Translations under genes and position numbers: made by a program
The notes under the pieces: generated by a model
The model's input: the letters and a program-made list of their open reading frames with translations, nothing else
What the model was told of the DNA's origin: nothing
Database searches by the model: none
Part shown: positions 13,166 to 26,300 of the stretch, one piece after another
Layout of the letters: the number at the start of each line of letters is the position of its first letter
How positions within the stretch are numbered: position 1 is the stretch's first letter
Assembly (NCBI GenBank): GCA_040954595.2
Contig: CM082576.2
Coordinates: 4,588,001-4,652,000, forward strand
Length of the DNA stretch: 64,000 nucleotides
Reading direction: 5' to 3'
Origin: Balanoglossus misakiensis
Lineage: Eukaryota; Hemichordata

Positions 13166-16100
13166 AAAGTGAAAGTAGAGGTGAATTATCATCCTTGTGT
13201 GAAGTATGTGACCTTGCAGCTGCTTAACAGACCAATTGTGTGTATTCTTTGTGTGGTTCAACAAAAAAGCTCTTCTTTACACTCACACATTAGGAAGTGG
13301 GGTTTTCACACCTTCAAGACAGGCAGTGTGCCTTCCTGACTAGTGTCTGGGTGTAAGCAAACTTAACAATTGATGCAGTTTCCGTCTATAATAATAATAT
13401 ACACTACTCAGTTTAGAAAGGTTTAGCTTTGATATAATAATAGCCAAGGTCAGATCCAGGGGTTGTGGGCTGATATTTTTCGATAAAAATAGACTCAACA
13501 GTTTTATTTTACTGATGGGAGCAAAGGGACATTGAAAACTTAAATTGAATTTTGTTTTTTGCACATGTATGCATTTGCAAGGCATAGTTTTGAGCTGTGT
13601 TTATGGATGCATGTATGTTAATGTCATGTTGTAGACGGAACATTAATTTAACAAAGGGGAGGATGTATTGACACCATCATTGAGTTGACCTAGAAGATAA
13701 AATTATAATAAAAATATTTCTGATTTTAATATTAAGCAGTCACTTCGCTTTTCCAAAAGAAGATACAGTTATGAAAGAAGAACTCCTGGTCAATAGTATT
13801 AGGTTCACTTTTTAAAATTGTGACTTTCTGTTGAACATGAACGAAAAATGAATTATTAATTGCCTATTAAAATTGCATGCCCTGGTTTTGACAGCCGCCC
13901 AGATGACGTGTGCAGCTAATCTGTACATTTGGTGGTAGAGTTAGAAGCTGTTGGTTGGGAAGGGAGGGAGACAGCATGGGTTTTAAGCAGGGCTGTGCGG
14001 CTGTTTATTGGTTTAAATATTGTGGATACAAATAGCTTTATGTAATGTCTGACTGTCTGGCAAGTTACGTAATAAGATCATCCGGGCTGGGCTGAGCCAG
14101 ACTGACTGGTAAACCAGACTGGGCATCTGCCTCGTAAACAGTCTCAAGGTCATTGTTGGTTGACACCCCCCTCTTTTCTGTCTGTCTGTACTTGGAATAT
14201 TTGCTTCTGTAGTTTGCTTATTTTACGTAATGACAATTTTTGTGTGAAAGGTTTAAATTTAAAGTGAAAAGCAGACAGCTGGTAAAACACCAGCTGTCGA
14301 ACTTCGAAGACGCGTGACCTAGTGAGAGAAAACTGTAAATTTGTCTGTAGCATGTTGTTTTGGAAGTGTGAAACATTTTCCAGGATTTGCATAAAAAAGC
14401 CCATGTGTAACATGCCAAACTTGATCACTTTTACTGTTGTCCCAGCACAATATAAATTGCCCCATTCCAAGTTCCTCTGCCTTGCAAGTTCTTACGCAAG
14501 AGAATTCCCCAGCATTGTGTGGGTTGGAGGCTGGTTTTATGATTTTGTGTCAGTTTGAACTATTTGCAGTATTCCTCAATTTCTGTCTATTTTTAAGTCT
14601 GAGATACAAGATGAATTGTATCAAGATAGATACATCTTGAGGCACTATCCTTTTTCTGTATCATGCCTCAAAAAGGACCTTGAGCTTTGTACATCATGAA
14701 AATACACCCAATGTAATATGGAGCTCAAATATTGAAAAATAATAGTCACATCCATCATGCAGTTTTCATCATTAATACAAACACTTGCCATCACAGAAAG
14801 ACAATAATTTCTTATTTTTATAATAAATGGTTGTTGTGATCAATTTAGGCACCATGGATCGAGAATTGTGTCTTCATTTGTTTGAACATTTTAGAGTATT
14901 TGCAACAGGTAGGCTAATAATGCTGTAGATTGATTTATATACAGTGCTGCAGGGCCGGCTGTGTGTAATCCTTATCTCCATTGGAAAAGTGATGAGATAC
15001 AAAATACACAAATGAAAAATTGCAGTACAAGGCAAAAAAAAAATAGAGTTGTTCCTGGTTATGGCTTTTTCCCCCCAAAGTAGGGTGGCAGCAAGGCTTT
15101 TTAGTAAAATTTTTAAAATTATTTTTTTCCTGGGTACGATGTGTAAACACCTCATTTTCTGCGAGGCCGACAGAAATATCTGTTTCTTTTTTTGGTCTAA
15201 TAGAAAAGCCATCCACAGGAAAAGCATCATAATTTGCCCGTTATCCTAGGATATTTAACTTTGAAAAATCGAATAAATGCAATCAGCTGCTCATAAAACA
15301 GGTAATTTATTTTACGTCTTTTAAGGTGTCAGCGTTATTTACAAATTAATGATTAATGAACTGTATAAATCCTTCAGTGTCTGTTGTTATGTGAGCAATG
15401 TGGTGCTCATTTGCATAATGCGAGGTCACAAGATTTGCATAGAGATGTGGCAGTCTGTAATTAGCAACAACAATAAACAGAGACTCAACATGGTTGGTGT
15501 AGCTTTAGCTTTTAATATAATTCCAAGAAAACAAGAGGGTTGATATGAAAAAGAATATTTACTGAACAACTGAAAAAGACACAAATGCATACACAGTTAC
15601 CCAGCTTGTAAATTGGTCAAGTCGGATTTAACCTCTGGTCACCAAAAAAAAAACACTTAAGGAAACCAGTATTTCCAGTTGGTATTCTGTGAAAACAAAT
15701 GTTTTGCCGCGCCTGTGCCAAGGTCTTGGGCTCCACCCACTAATCAATCAACAACAAAAAACCCTAATGACTTTTTGAATCAAGCCAGCATTAACTTTAT
15801 TTAGATGCATGTCTTGTGTTGATGCAGGAATTCCAGGACTGATGATCTCAATGGTAATTTCAAGGTTGTATGATCAAGCCTGTGGGGTAAATGATTCAGA
15901 GTATTGTGTATTGTATTGGGAGGGGGAAGGGTCAAATATATTGTGTATGGGGGGGGGGGGTGTCAAAGAAGGAAACCAAAATAAACCTGAGAGGCTATAA
16001 TGTATGAAGTTGTTGTTTTGATAAATTGTCACTCAATTGCCCTTGACCAGGCATGGAAGTTTTTCAAGGGGTCCCTTAGAAGGCAGGCATGGTGAAACGA

Positions 16101-16720
16101 ATCTCTTTGGCTGACATATGTTACAGAAATAGATTTACCTGTGTTTTTATTTTGACGCAGAAGAATTTTAACATGACTAAACTGTATACACTTTCAGAGT
16201 GGTGGTTTCCGAAGCAGCCATCTTGGCTGTAAATATATGCTCAGTCCTGACAGTTTTATGCTCATTGAAAATCAGCACGTGAACCCTCGCGCCTCACTGG
16301 AAAGATGCCCGAACGCGACCAGATGACTGTTTTTTTGGGAGGAATTTGGATAGTGTTGGTCACATTCGTTGTGAAAAAAACAGCCCCCCATCCCTCGATG
16401 TGAGGGCAGCTGCTTCCCTTCGACGTACCATTGTTCAGTAGAGGTTGTCTTTGTCAGTCAATGCCAGTGGGAGATTTCAATGTATGCAACCTACTTTCCC
16501 CCTGCATGCATTGCTGACCTACTTCCGAATGGCAGAAAGTGGTCAGAATTCGACTTTTATTTCTGCCTTCATGCAAGTTAGCCCTTTGCTTGGGGGGTTG
16601 AGTTTAGTAAACGTAGGTTAATTGCCCTTGCGGGTTTGTGAGTGTTGTCGTCAACAGCAGCACAGCCGAGTCACGACGACGGTGAAAAGTTACGTTGGTA
16701 AATGAATGAATCACTCGCAG

Positions 16721-16745
16721 GGGTAAACATGGCGGCGGCGCTTCA
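16721..16745 (+). promoter_or_regulatory. YY1-like AAACATGGCGGCGGCG motif in a CpG-richer patch
   Basis: GTAAACATGGCGGCGGCGCT resembles the AAnATGGCGGC YY1 site seen at many animal promoters. The surrounding 16280-16820 is richer in CpG than its flanks. It could mark a start site 3.4 kb before the bHLH exon; this is inference only. Confidence 0.25.
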
Positions 16746-18583
16746 CGCTGTTGTTTTGAATCCAAAATACAGTTGACCTTGCCCAGTAGTGAAGCGCACA
16801 AAAATGTGGCGTGTCGCAGTTTGGTCTCGTTTTGGGTTGTTTGCAAGCAAACCAAATGGCAAGAACGAAAATAAAAGATGCTAAATGTTTATTGACAGAA
16901 TTGTGCACCTTTAAATCCTTTTCTTTAAATGACACCTCCCTTTCCCAGGTTGGTCATGTTGCATCATTCTGAGTCCAAAATGGCAAACTCAAGGCTCTCA
17001 CACCACAATGTATGAGATTGCTCGACTGACATGAAAAGACAATTTTATTTTTAGCAACAGCATGTTAGTTCAACAAATAAGTACTTTGGTACGTTACCTT
17101 GAGTGATAGCTATGTGTTTTCAGCATGCTTTATCATAGCTCAGTAATTACATCCTTATTTCTCATCCTTGTGATACGTGTGCTGTTCTTCCAAAAAAAAT
17201 TCAAACTATTTCTGAATCCTTGTGCAGGAATGCTTTCATTGTTTTTTTCTCTCCTCTGATCAAGAATCAGTTTCCTGCGAGTTATGTTCACGGTCTGAAA
17301 TTTTGTGTTTATCTCTGTAACATGTGCAACCCAAGAATGATAAATGTGAGAAATTATACATTTCAAGGTGGCCGTCGCCACTTAAATGCATAGTTTGTTT
17401 GTTTTTCACTTCCGTTTCTAGCCGTGGACCGACTCAGCTGGTCTGGCTGGGTTAATTTTTCACCTGAGCAAGGCTACAGATGAAACAGAAAAATAATACA
17501 TGTTATCAGATGTTTGCCCATTATTTATCATTCTAAAAAGAGAATTCTTTTCACGAATTGCTCTCACTCATAAAATGTACAGCTTTTCACGGCATGATAA
17601 TTCATCCATTGTCCAGCGGTACCTGAGCTGATGGTGGTGGTGAGGCAGCTGCCCCTTGTCAAAAAAATAAATATAAAATTTCCAGTCGTCGTCATCGAAT
17701 GGTGACAATGATAAGCAGGTTATTGAACTTTTGGCTGCACAATACATGCACACGCTCCGGGAATCCATTGATCTTCCGGTTGCCCAAGAAATCACTTATC
17801 AAATTGGGGAGATATATTATTAGGTCATTCAACTATTCTGTACATACCAACAACGGAGACCAGTGCGCTGTGAGAAAACCTACCCACGAATATGCATTGC
17901 ACTTTTTGCTTCCTGTAAAATGAGCTTTCTGGTAACTTCATAAGACATGGGGACAATCGTATACATTTTGTTTAAAAAAGAATAACAAATCGACGATCTA
18001 CTGTTCTACGCAAAAGCGACATACATGTCTTCCTTTTCTACTTAGGTCCAGCTGTCTTGACAGCGTTTTGGCAAAAGTTCAAATTCTTTCCCGCAGTACT
18101 GTGCTTCACATGATCGGAAAGAAACCCATATTTTTGTAATGAGCTCTTCATTTATTTCTCGGATGACAGCACAAACTGAATACAGGAGGCATATATTTTT
18201 TTCCCAGTGAATCGTGAAAATCAAATCATGCATATATATGTGTAGGCATAGAAGAAAGTTTAGTCGTTTACTGGAACATATTGTGAAAAACTGTATTAAT
18301 TTTGAGTTGTGGAGGTCATTTTGATGAAATAATTACAAACAATTTATTTGTAGGATTCGGTAACCTGATATCTTTTTCTGTTATTGCAATCGAAATAATT
18401 GTGTAAACGTTCCCACAAGGATGGTAGCCATAGCATGTGGTAATATTATGTGTTTTGTACTTCATTTTGTACAGTGTTTTAAACACAGTGGAAGATTAAG
18501 AGCCTGCTTGTTTCCTTTTCCTAGACAGAATCAAAGTCATTTAATCTGCACACATCATTTGAGTAGTTCAGCATTTCATAATA

Positions 18584-18607
18584 CCCCCCCCCCCCCCTTC
18601 CTCCCCC
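18584..18607. repeat. poly-C / CCT tract
   Basis: A run of C followed by TTCCTCCCCC, low-complexity DNA in the putative upstream intron. Confidence 0.85.
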
Positions 18608-20127
18608 ATCTTTCATCCCAAGGCAGGTTCTGTAGATGCCATCATCTTTACCATCAGCTTGACCTTGATATTCTGGCATTGATCCAACAATAGACATCAT
18701 GTGGAACACACCTGAATAGGGAAAGATTCTCCTCAATCTCACCTGGAAACTCGTTGGGCTCCACTTTAATATAAATGAAGTGACCCACCCACAGACATGT
18801 CAAGCTTTTGACAAACAATTGCTCAATGTTTATCTGTAATATCTTAACTCGAACATGTACTGTAGTTTAAACTGATTAGTTTATACAAGGACTTCATGAT
18901 GTCACCAAGCGTTCATTATTTCTGAGTTAAGGGAACATTTTGTCATTAATATCTTTACAAAATAATGAACTCTTCTGAAACTATTTGCTTCTGAAGGGAA
19001 GGATGGACAGGAGAAAATACTGAACCAGGAGAACATAATAATTGTGAATGGTACATATGAAAATAATAACAAAACTTGATTCACACAATAATTGAAATAA
19101 AATTGCAACACACTTATGCAAATACTTGGCACGATGGCACAGTGTACAGGTACACAAGCATTCAAACGTGTCCTAAGTATTAGGACTCTGTGCCCTTATT
19201 CGCATGTGTATTATACAAACTACAGTGCATGTGTGGAAGAGTGCCGTGGGACAGAACTCTGTGGGATGCAACTGTAGGTGTGGGTAGGAAATGCGTGATA
19301 TGCCGAACGTGGGCATCCCGTGGGCCCTTCTCCGGTAACTGTCGCAAGTCCGAGCTAACGGTTACAGCTTATCGCACACGCAGCTAGGCTCTGCTGTGAT
19401 TATTTTGCAAAAAAAAGAAACTAAACGATTCTCTGAGATGCCAGCGATCAGTGAAACGGCAATGCCAGCAACCGTTGTGTGCACTGTAGATGCATGAGTC
19501 AGCATAATATGGAGTGACACTGTATTGAGTTGCAGTGTGGCCTTCCGCCGTGAATGTGTCAGGATATTGTGTTCTGAAATGTATACACCTCCATCTGATA
19601 CATACACTGAGATACTTTTGAAAATTACATTGTAACATTGGGTGTACATGCATCTGGGGTCACTGACTTCTCTCTCTGGTGGTGATAATATGTTACGTGC
19701 AATTGTCATGAATGTTCATCCTCAAATGTTAGAGCCAGGATCAGAACATCAGCTGTCACATTTCACGTCCAAGTATGTACGCGACGCGCACACCTCCTGT
19801 CAATTATAGTGTTGAATAATCATTAAATTGATTTACAATGTCCATAGTGAATCTGTGCGTGATGTTCACATCAAATATAAGCATTGTGGGTAAACGTTAT
19901 TTGCCAGTCATAATACCAGCATTTAGATGATTCCGTCTTGCTATCTACAGTGAGTGGTTTTGCAAGTTCAAAATCTGCTGTTGGGGTTATGAATTCAGTT
20001 TTACTTTCTGGCAAATCTGAGATGACAGACTGTTTTCTATTCCCCAGAGAGGCATCGTTGCTAATACTATAGTCTTGCATCAACATTATTGTGTTATCAC
20101 CTTTTCCCTTTTTCGTGGTTTTTACAG

Positions 20128-20300
20128 GGCGGAGAAGTCCAGGCATGCCGCTAAGATGCGTCGAGACAAGGAAGGCGTGGAGATTGTTGCCCTGGCTAAG
20201 CTGCTGCCGTTTCCTGAGGAAATCACAACCAAGCTGGACAAAGGCTCAATCATCAGACTCACTACTAGTTATTTACGAATGAAGAAGTTCACACAAAAAG
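20128..20300 (+). CDS. bHLH-PAS gene, bHLH exon
   Basis: The acceptor TTTTTACAG precedes the exon and the donor AAAAG|GTAGCC follows it. It enters in phase 2 and leaves in phase 1. It encodes the basic region ([14 protein letters not shown]) and both helices up to MKKFTQK. Because it enters mid-codon, at least one upstream coding exon exists; I could not identify it in the preceding 20 kb. Confidence 0.92.
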
Positions 20301-23300
20301 GTAGCCCGTCCTTTACCTCAGAGTTGGTCACGCGACGCACACTCACTCACTCACTCACTCACACCCATGCTTGACTTTTGTGGGTGTCACACCAGTCGGC
20401 AAGTCCAAGGCGTGTTGTTGACCGATATTGTCGTTTTCATACAAAACTTCATCATTTCCTGTAGTTGTACTGATAATGATACATGTACGTGAAGTTGTCT
20501 TCAGAACAGAGACACTTTGATTTTTCATTCAGAGTTTTATATATATTAATTTTGGTGTTACAATGTATGTGGTATGTGAATTTTGTTTTAATTGTTTGTT
20601 TTGAATTTGATAGAAAAATGAAAAAGATATAAAAACACTCCCAAAATGACAGCAAACGCTTCCTTTTACAGGACAGAATAGCCTGGAGCCATTCACACTG
20701 GAAGTGAAGTAGTTATAGACTACATGAAATATAGTACATTCATTGTTGCCGACGCCAAATTCGGCATTCCATTCAAAGAAAGTCATCAAACCGTAGTTTT
20801 TATACCGTTCGCTGTTTAACAGTGGGGCATTGACCGGCTGTCTTGCTGCCTCAGGTCATTGGATGTTCCGTCTAACAGTAGTGGTCATTGCCTGCCGTAA
20901 AAAAAAAATCCCAAATCAATCCATGGAAATTGGTGATGGATATGGTTGCCGTAAAAAGGCAAACTTTACAACGTGTACTTATTCAGATTCAGAACAGTGT
21001 TTCCGGATTGTTATATCGAAATGATCAGAGATTGAATTCATATACAATAGAAACTCAGTGTAATAAAATTAAATTTTCAAAAAATTTATTTCAAATGTCA
21101 AAAGTGTTCATATTTCAAATTTACACATTATACAAGTAATGTAGCACAACCAATAAAATTTACTATAATTACATGCTGAAGCAAAGTAACACAAGTTTTT
21201 GTTAGAAACCATGAACTTACCATATAAATTGAATCTCCTAACAGCTTTTTAACTTTTCATTGGCCACACATCATTAGTTCACTTTAAATGTCAAAGTTGA
21301 AAGGTCAAGCAGACCGCAAAGAATTATTCGCCTATCTTGTCCCAAACCAGATTTCAGTGTATTCAGTTATATTGCTCGTAAATGCCAGCCAGGCCAAGTG
21401 ATATATATGTATATAAATGGGATCCTAAAGTATAATTTTATTTTCAATTTCAGTTTATGTCCTCAATATCATTTTTGCGTAAAAAGAGACTTCAAGCGAA
21501 GCATTCTACTCTAAGAAGAAATAACCATTTTTCTAACACAGTTGCTGGACAAGTGAACACTTCCTGGTCGAAACCAGAGTGTGTGAAAAAAATCAATCGT
21601 CAGATTCAACCACTGGAAAATTAACATGGCTGTCATGCCAAAGTTTACACCACACGAACTCTGAAACTTTGAAAACAGACAACTTTCACTACTCTCTCCC
21701 TGTGGAAAAAAAAATGCAGTCAACTGGAAATTATTTTTGTCACAAGTGACATTTGATTGTGTTTTCATTTACAGAAGGGGATGCTTTATTGGACGAGCTG
21801 AAGCTAAAACAACCCAAAGCCATCACTGCTGGAGAATCGGAGTGCAAAGTGGTCGCACAGAGAAAAGTTGAAGAGGGAGCTCTTATGCTCGAGGTACAGT
21901 TCACTCCAAGAGAGTCTGTCTGTCCGATACTTCCTAAAACTCCCTGAGAAATCTCAAGAACTCTCTCACTGAGAAAACAACTTGGGAATGTTCCAAGCAT
22001 TACTACATTTGGGCGATAAGGCTTATTTAGGAACTTACATGTCTTAATCTTTTTTGATTTAAATAAATGAAAGAAAAGGTCTCCATAAATCAATCATCTA
22101 TGGATGGTTGATCAAGGGATTAGCAGTGCTGTTAGCTTTTGATCTGGCAGAAATTCTATTTCCCACCAAGGACAGTGCAGAAATCTTAGAAGAAAAAATT
22201 AGCCAAGGATGACGGCCGGGGCCTGGTTCCTGTCAGCGCATGAGGGATGAGGTGCAAATGTTAATGCAGAAAATGTCCACCAATGTCAGGAACTTCTGAC
22301 GTTTGTGTCGCCGTCCAGCAGTGTTAATTGTTTTCTCACTCGCCGTTATTGCAGTAATTAAGTTCTCCTCAGCTGATTGGGTTGGCTCGTTTCCCGCTCG
22401 CGCCACTGTTTATGTGTTTTTGCCCCGGGTTTGTCAGCTGTCAGGAGGGTGAAATGACACGGTTGTCCTGAAATTATTGATGGTTCTTCAGTGCTTATAA
22501 TGGCTAGGGCTGTCTCTGTATCATTTGGTTAACCTTGACACGACATGGGTATGGGGTTGGTGTACTTGCATCCGTTGAAGGCCGTACTGCGCAAATGTAA
22601 CCGATTAGACTCCGTGCAGAATGACTGATTGGTCGGGGGGTCCTGTTGTTTGTGTGAAGGCATTTTGGGTATCCAATGAACGAATTCGGGATGGAATGTG
22701 AAAGTTATCTCTTCCTGGAAGACTTTGTGTTTCCAGTTATCCAGCAGAGTTGAAATTCACCTTGCTGACATCACCAGGCCACATAAACACTGAGTGACAA
22801 TTTCCCAAGTCGTCAGTGATGTAGAAATATCGCCGCAGGGAAAATAAAAAAAATAATAATAACTGACTCTCAGATAAATGATTGGCTGTAAAGGTCACTG
22901 ATCGCTCAAAAAAGTTACGTTTTTTCTGTAATTGAAGAAATAGAAATGTTCTGTTAAACTGTTAGTCACATTCAGTGAACAGATCAAACTTCATACAGAG
23001 TAGTAGGTGGGTTGACAAAGTTTTTGGCGTAAACACACTTTCTGGTAGAACTTTGACATTTTCTAATGTCAGCACAATTTTCTGCATGAGTGGTAGCGAC
23101 TACTGCAGCAATTGCTTCCCCCATAAATTACATACTGTTTTTTGTCAATAATCTCAGAGGCTACCGACGTCAAAGCCCCGTATCAGATTATTTGATTTGG
23201 TGCTTATATTACAGTTACTGTAATTTCTTTCTCCTTTTCCTTGCAGTCGCTAAACGGCTTTGTTATATTCATCTCGCGGAAGGGGCGTGTTCTCTACGTC

Positions 23301-26300
23301 GCCGATAACGTGGTCAAGCATCTCGGTATTCCACAGGTGTGTTTCTGTTTCTTCTCCCAATTTTCCACAGTGACTGTATATTATTTAAAAAACAAAGACA
23401 TTAAAATTTAATCTAGATCTTACATGTACATCCGTACATACTGGTACATGCTTGCTTCTCACAAATAGCAAAAAGTTGAAACTATATGCTCTGGCCAACT
23501 TCACAAGAAAGTTTTGTCAAGTTCGATGTTAACTTGTCCTGCCTCTCACTACAGCACGATATGATCGGAAATAATATCGTGGAATTCATCCATCCGGACG
23601 ATCAAAAGGAGCTGGCCAAACAGTTCATAGTGAAGAGACCGGGACAGCAGTCGTACAGTGGCTACGGAGTCACAGATTCTGGAGACTCGCCGCTCTCCAT
23701 GGAAGTTCATTTCTTTGATGAATCAGGTTAGTACCTGCAATCTTCAGCCGGGAATATCAACCAATCAGACATTGTCTTACAAGTAACGTTAGGTGTGAAT
23801 TGAATCATAGATTGCCTTCATGTGGTGATCGATACACACTGCATACACTTTCTGTGTAGTGTGGATTGAACAACTATGATTTGTATTGGCTTTACAGAGA
23901 AGGGAAAAGGTAGTTCAGTGATCGATTATATCCAGGAAAGGTCCTTCTTTATGAGGATGAGATCCGTCACACCGAAAAAAGGAACCGGAGGAAAAGGAAA
24001 AGTCATCGGTTACAGGGTAAGTGGTCACTGCTCAGAAGTGTGAGTGCCAACTTCAGTGCGTTTTTTTTCAGACGAAACTTTTGATATGCATTTTCTTGAA
24101 AAAACTTGGGCAAAACTTCAGACGACTGATTCATTCTGATTTGCCTAAATTTGAGTCTAGTGACAGTGCCCCAAATTCCATCATTGTAGATGATATCTAG
24201 TGGGTGTCAAAAAAAATAATTGTTCTTGCTGAGAATCTTAGGAGCTGTCGGTGAATTGTATGAGATTCTGTTACTAATGGAGGCACAGGCATCCTGGCCC
24301 CCCTCTGAGTATAATTATTTCAATTTGCCGTTTATCCGCTCTTGTGAATGATCGCTCGGTAAACAATCTGAGCATTGGCGCCCAACCACCTGTCAGGAAA
24401 CACGCACTTTTCAAGCGAGTGGAACAGTTCACAGTTGCTGCGAGAAAAGAGCAGAGGTCACCGGGGGACAGATTTCACGGAGTAATTTACACCTGTTGGA
24501 ACAGACGCTGTCAGGTTTTTTTTAGCGAAAACCTGGAGTGTGCTGTGAAAGGAGAACAGTGATTAGGTGTTTCAGCTTATGGTATTAGTGTCAATGGGAT
24601 TGCGTTGTAAATCCATAACTGACATGGAGTGGATTGTTATTGGGATGTGGTTTGCATGTGTATTCAGTCCACAGGTCATAGTACTACAAGCATAAGCATT
24701 GATTGAAGGCAACAAGGTTTTGATTTGGTAATGCTCTTTCGTGCTCAGAGAAATCTTTTATGCCTGTTGAAAAACATGGATTTTGCCAGATATATCTGGT
24801 ATTGAGCTGGATTAGACAAGGCATTGAACTGAAGAAGCTAATTTATCAAAGTCAGTCTTAGGTGGCCTATGTGTGTGTGTATGGATGAACGTGTAAGCTA
24901 AATATTGAGAAAAATGAAGTGGAAATGCACCCAGTGTTTTTCATAGGATCTGGTTAGTTGGTAATAAGCAAGTGTATGTACCTGAACTTTAGAGAACTGA
25001 TTTTAGAGAACCTTTGCCCATATACATGTACAGTAGTTTGGAGAGGTGGATTTGGGGCTGAGAAGAGAAAGTTTTACTGTGCTGTTTTTCAGATCTAGAT
25101 TAGTCTGTGCTTAAATTAGATGTTATTTGATGAAGATTGTGTGTTATCGGTGGAACAGTACATTGACACACACACACACATATACACACTCACACAAATT
25201 CAGAGGCTGACATCTGCCAACTCGTGACTTAAACCAACTGAGTTTCATAGACCAACAACATTTAGTAACCACGTCACGACATAAGCTTCTTAAATTGAAA
25301 ATTTGACTTTGCCAAGGAAGGACTCCCACACCTGAGCAGACTTTCCCAAAGGCCATCAGGAAGACAGTCGTGCAGTGCGTGTGTGTGTACTTGTGTATTG
25401 ACTGTGTGAGATTGTTGTTATTCAATGCATGAAAGAAGGATGTTTTTCAGACCGTTTCCAACCCACCTGTATCTGCCTGCGAGGCACGGCGTGTAGGAGA
25501 ACCGACTCCTTCAGCCGGTAAGAAGCCATGCAGCCACTCACAGTCAGTAATGAGATGTCTTAAAAGTTACGGAAATTGCTATTCTGCTGGAACCAAAATA
25601 TCCACGGAAGTGAGTTTTTCCCAGTGGAGGGGGAAAACAGATCCTTTTTCTGCGTGTCGTGAATTTTACCAGATCTGACAGAAATCATTGTAGTCAGCAC
25701 AGCCAGTGAATTTGCTTTCCCGCCGATCATTTCCACTGCATTTATGCCTCTTCCACATGTACACACCTACTGCCAATTTGTGGGAGCTCTTTAAAAGCGT
25801 TAATATGCGATGAAAAGTTCAGTCAAATTTCCAAGTTGATAACTAATAGATGTGTTGACATTTTTCATACGCCACAGAATTCTGTATTTTTGTTATTGCG
25901 GACATTTCATTGAGAGTGGGTGTATCAAGTACACGTGTAATCGTCATGTCGTGTTTCTAGAATTGTGCTCCCAGGAGGGGTTGCATTTTTCTGGATTGGG
26001 CTTAATGCATGTATTGTGTCCATTGAGCTGTGTGTGTATGAGACTCCCCCGCGCACCTGTGTGTGTCAGCTTCTCAGAAGTTTTAGCTCAACAAGTGGCC
26101 GGGAAATTATCTCCAAAGCGTGCTACTCCAGTAATCGTGATCCATATATCTTGAAAAGTGTTGTACTTGAAATTGTTTTCACCTTTTAATGTGCCTGATA
26201 TTTTACTTTCCAGTTTCCGGCAACTAACTTCTGGTTATTTTTTGGCAATTTTCCTGACATTTCGAGATTTAGCTCATCAATATTTAACGCTTATGGTCTC

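Larger units (their letters stand above)
1..20127. other. Non-coding DNA upstream of (or first intron of) the bHLH-PAS gene
   Basis: No open frame here shows protein-like composition together with usable splice sites or a recognisable domain. The bHLH exon enters mid-codon, so its first coding exon lies here or beyond the window. Contents that can be named are homopolymer runs, purine/pyrimidine tracts, a CA/TG-rich stretch and two dispersed repeats. Confidence 0.6.
20301..23554. other. Introns within the bHLH-PAS gene, first three
   Basis: This range spans introns 20301-21774, 21894-23246 and 23337-23554, with the 21775-21893 and 23247-23336 exons between them. I see no additional coding exon. 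The 22200-22450 stretch is less AT-rich than the rest of the intron and could be a conserved regulatory block, but nothing in it is diagnostic. Confidence 0.5.

Noticed and set aside
20340-20364. Short tandem repeat as a possible CRISPR-like array
   Set aside because: It is a tetranucleotide microsatellite in a eukaryotic intron, with no repeat-spacer structure.
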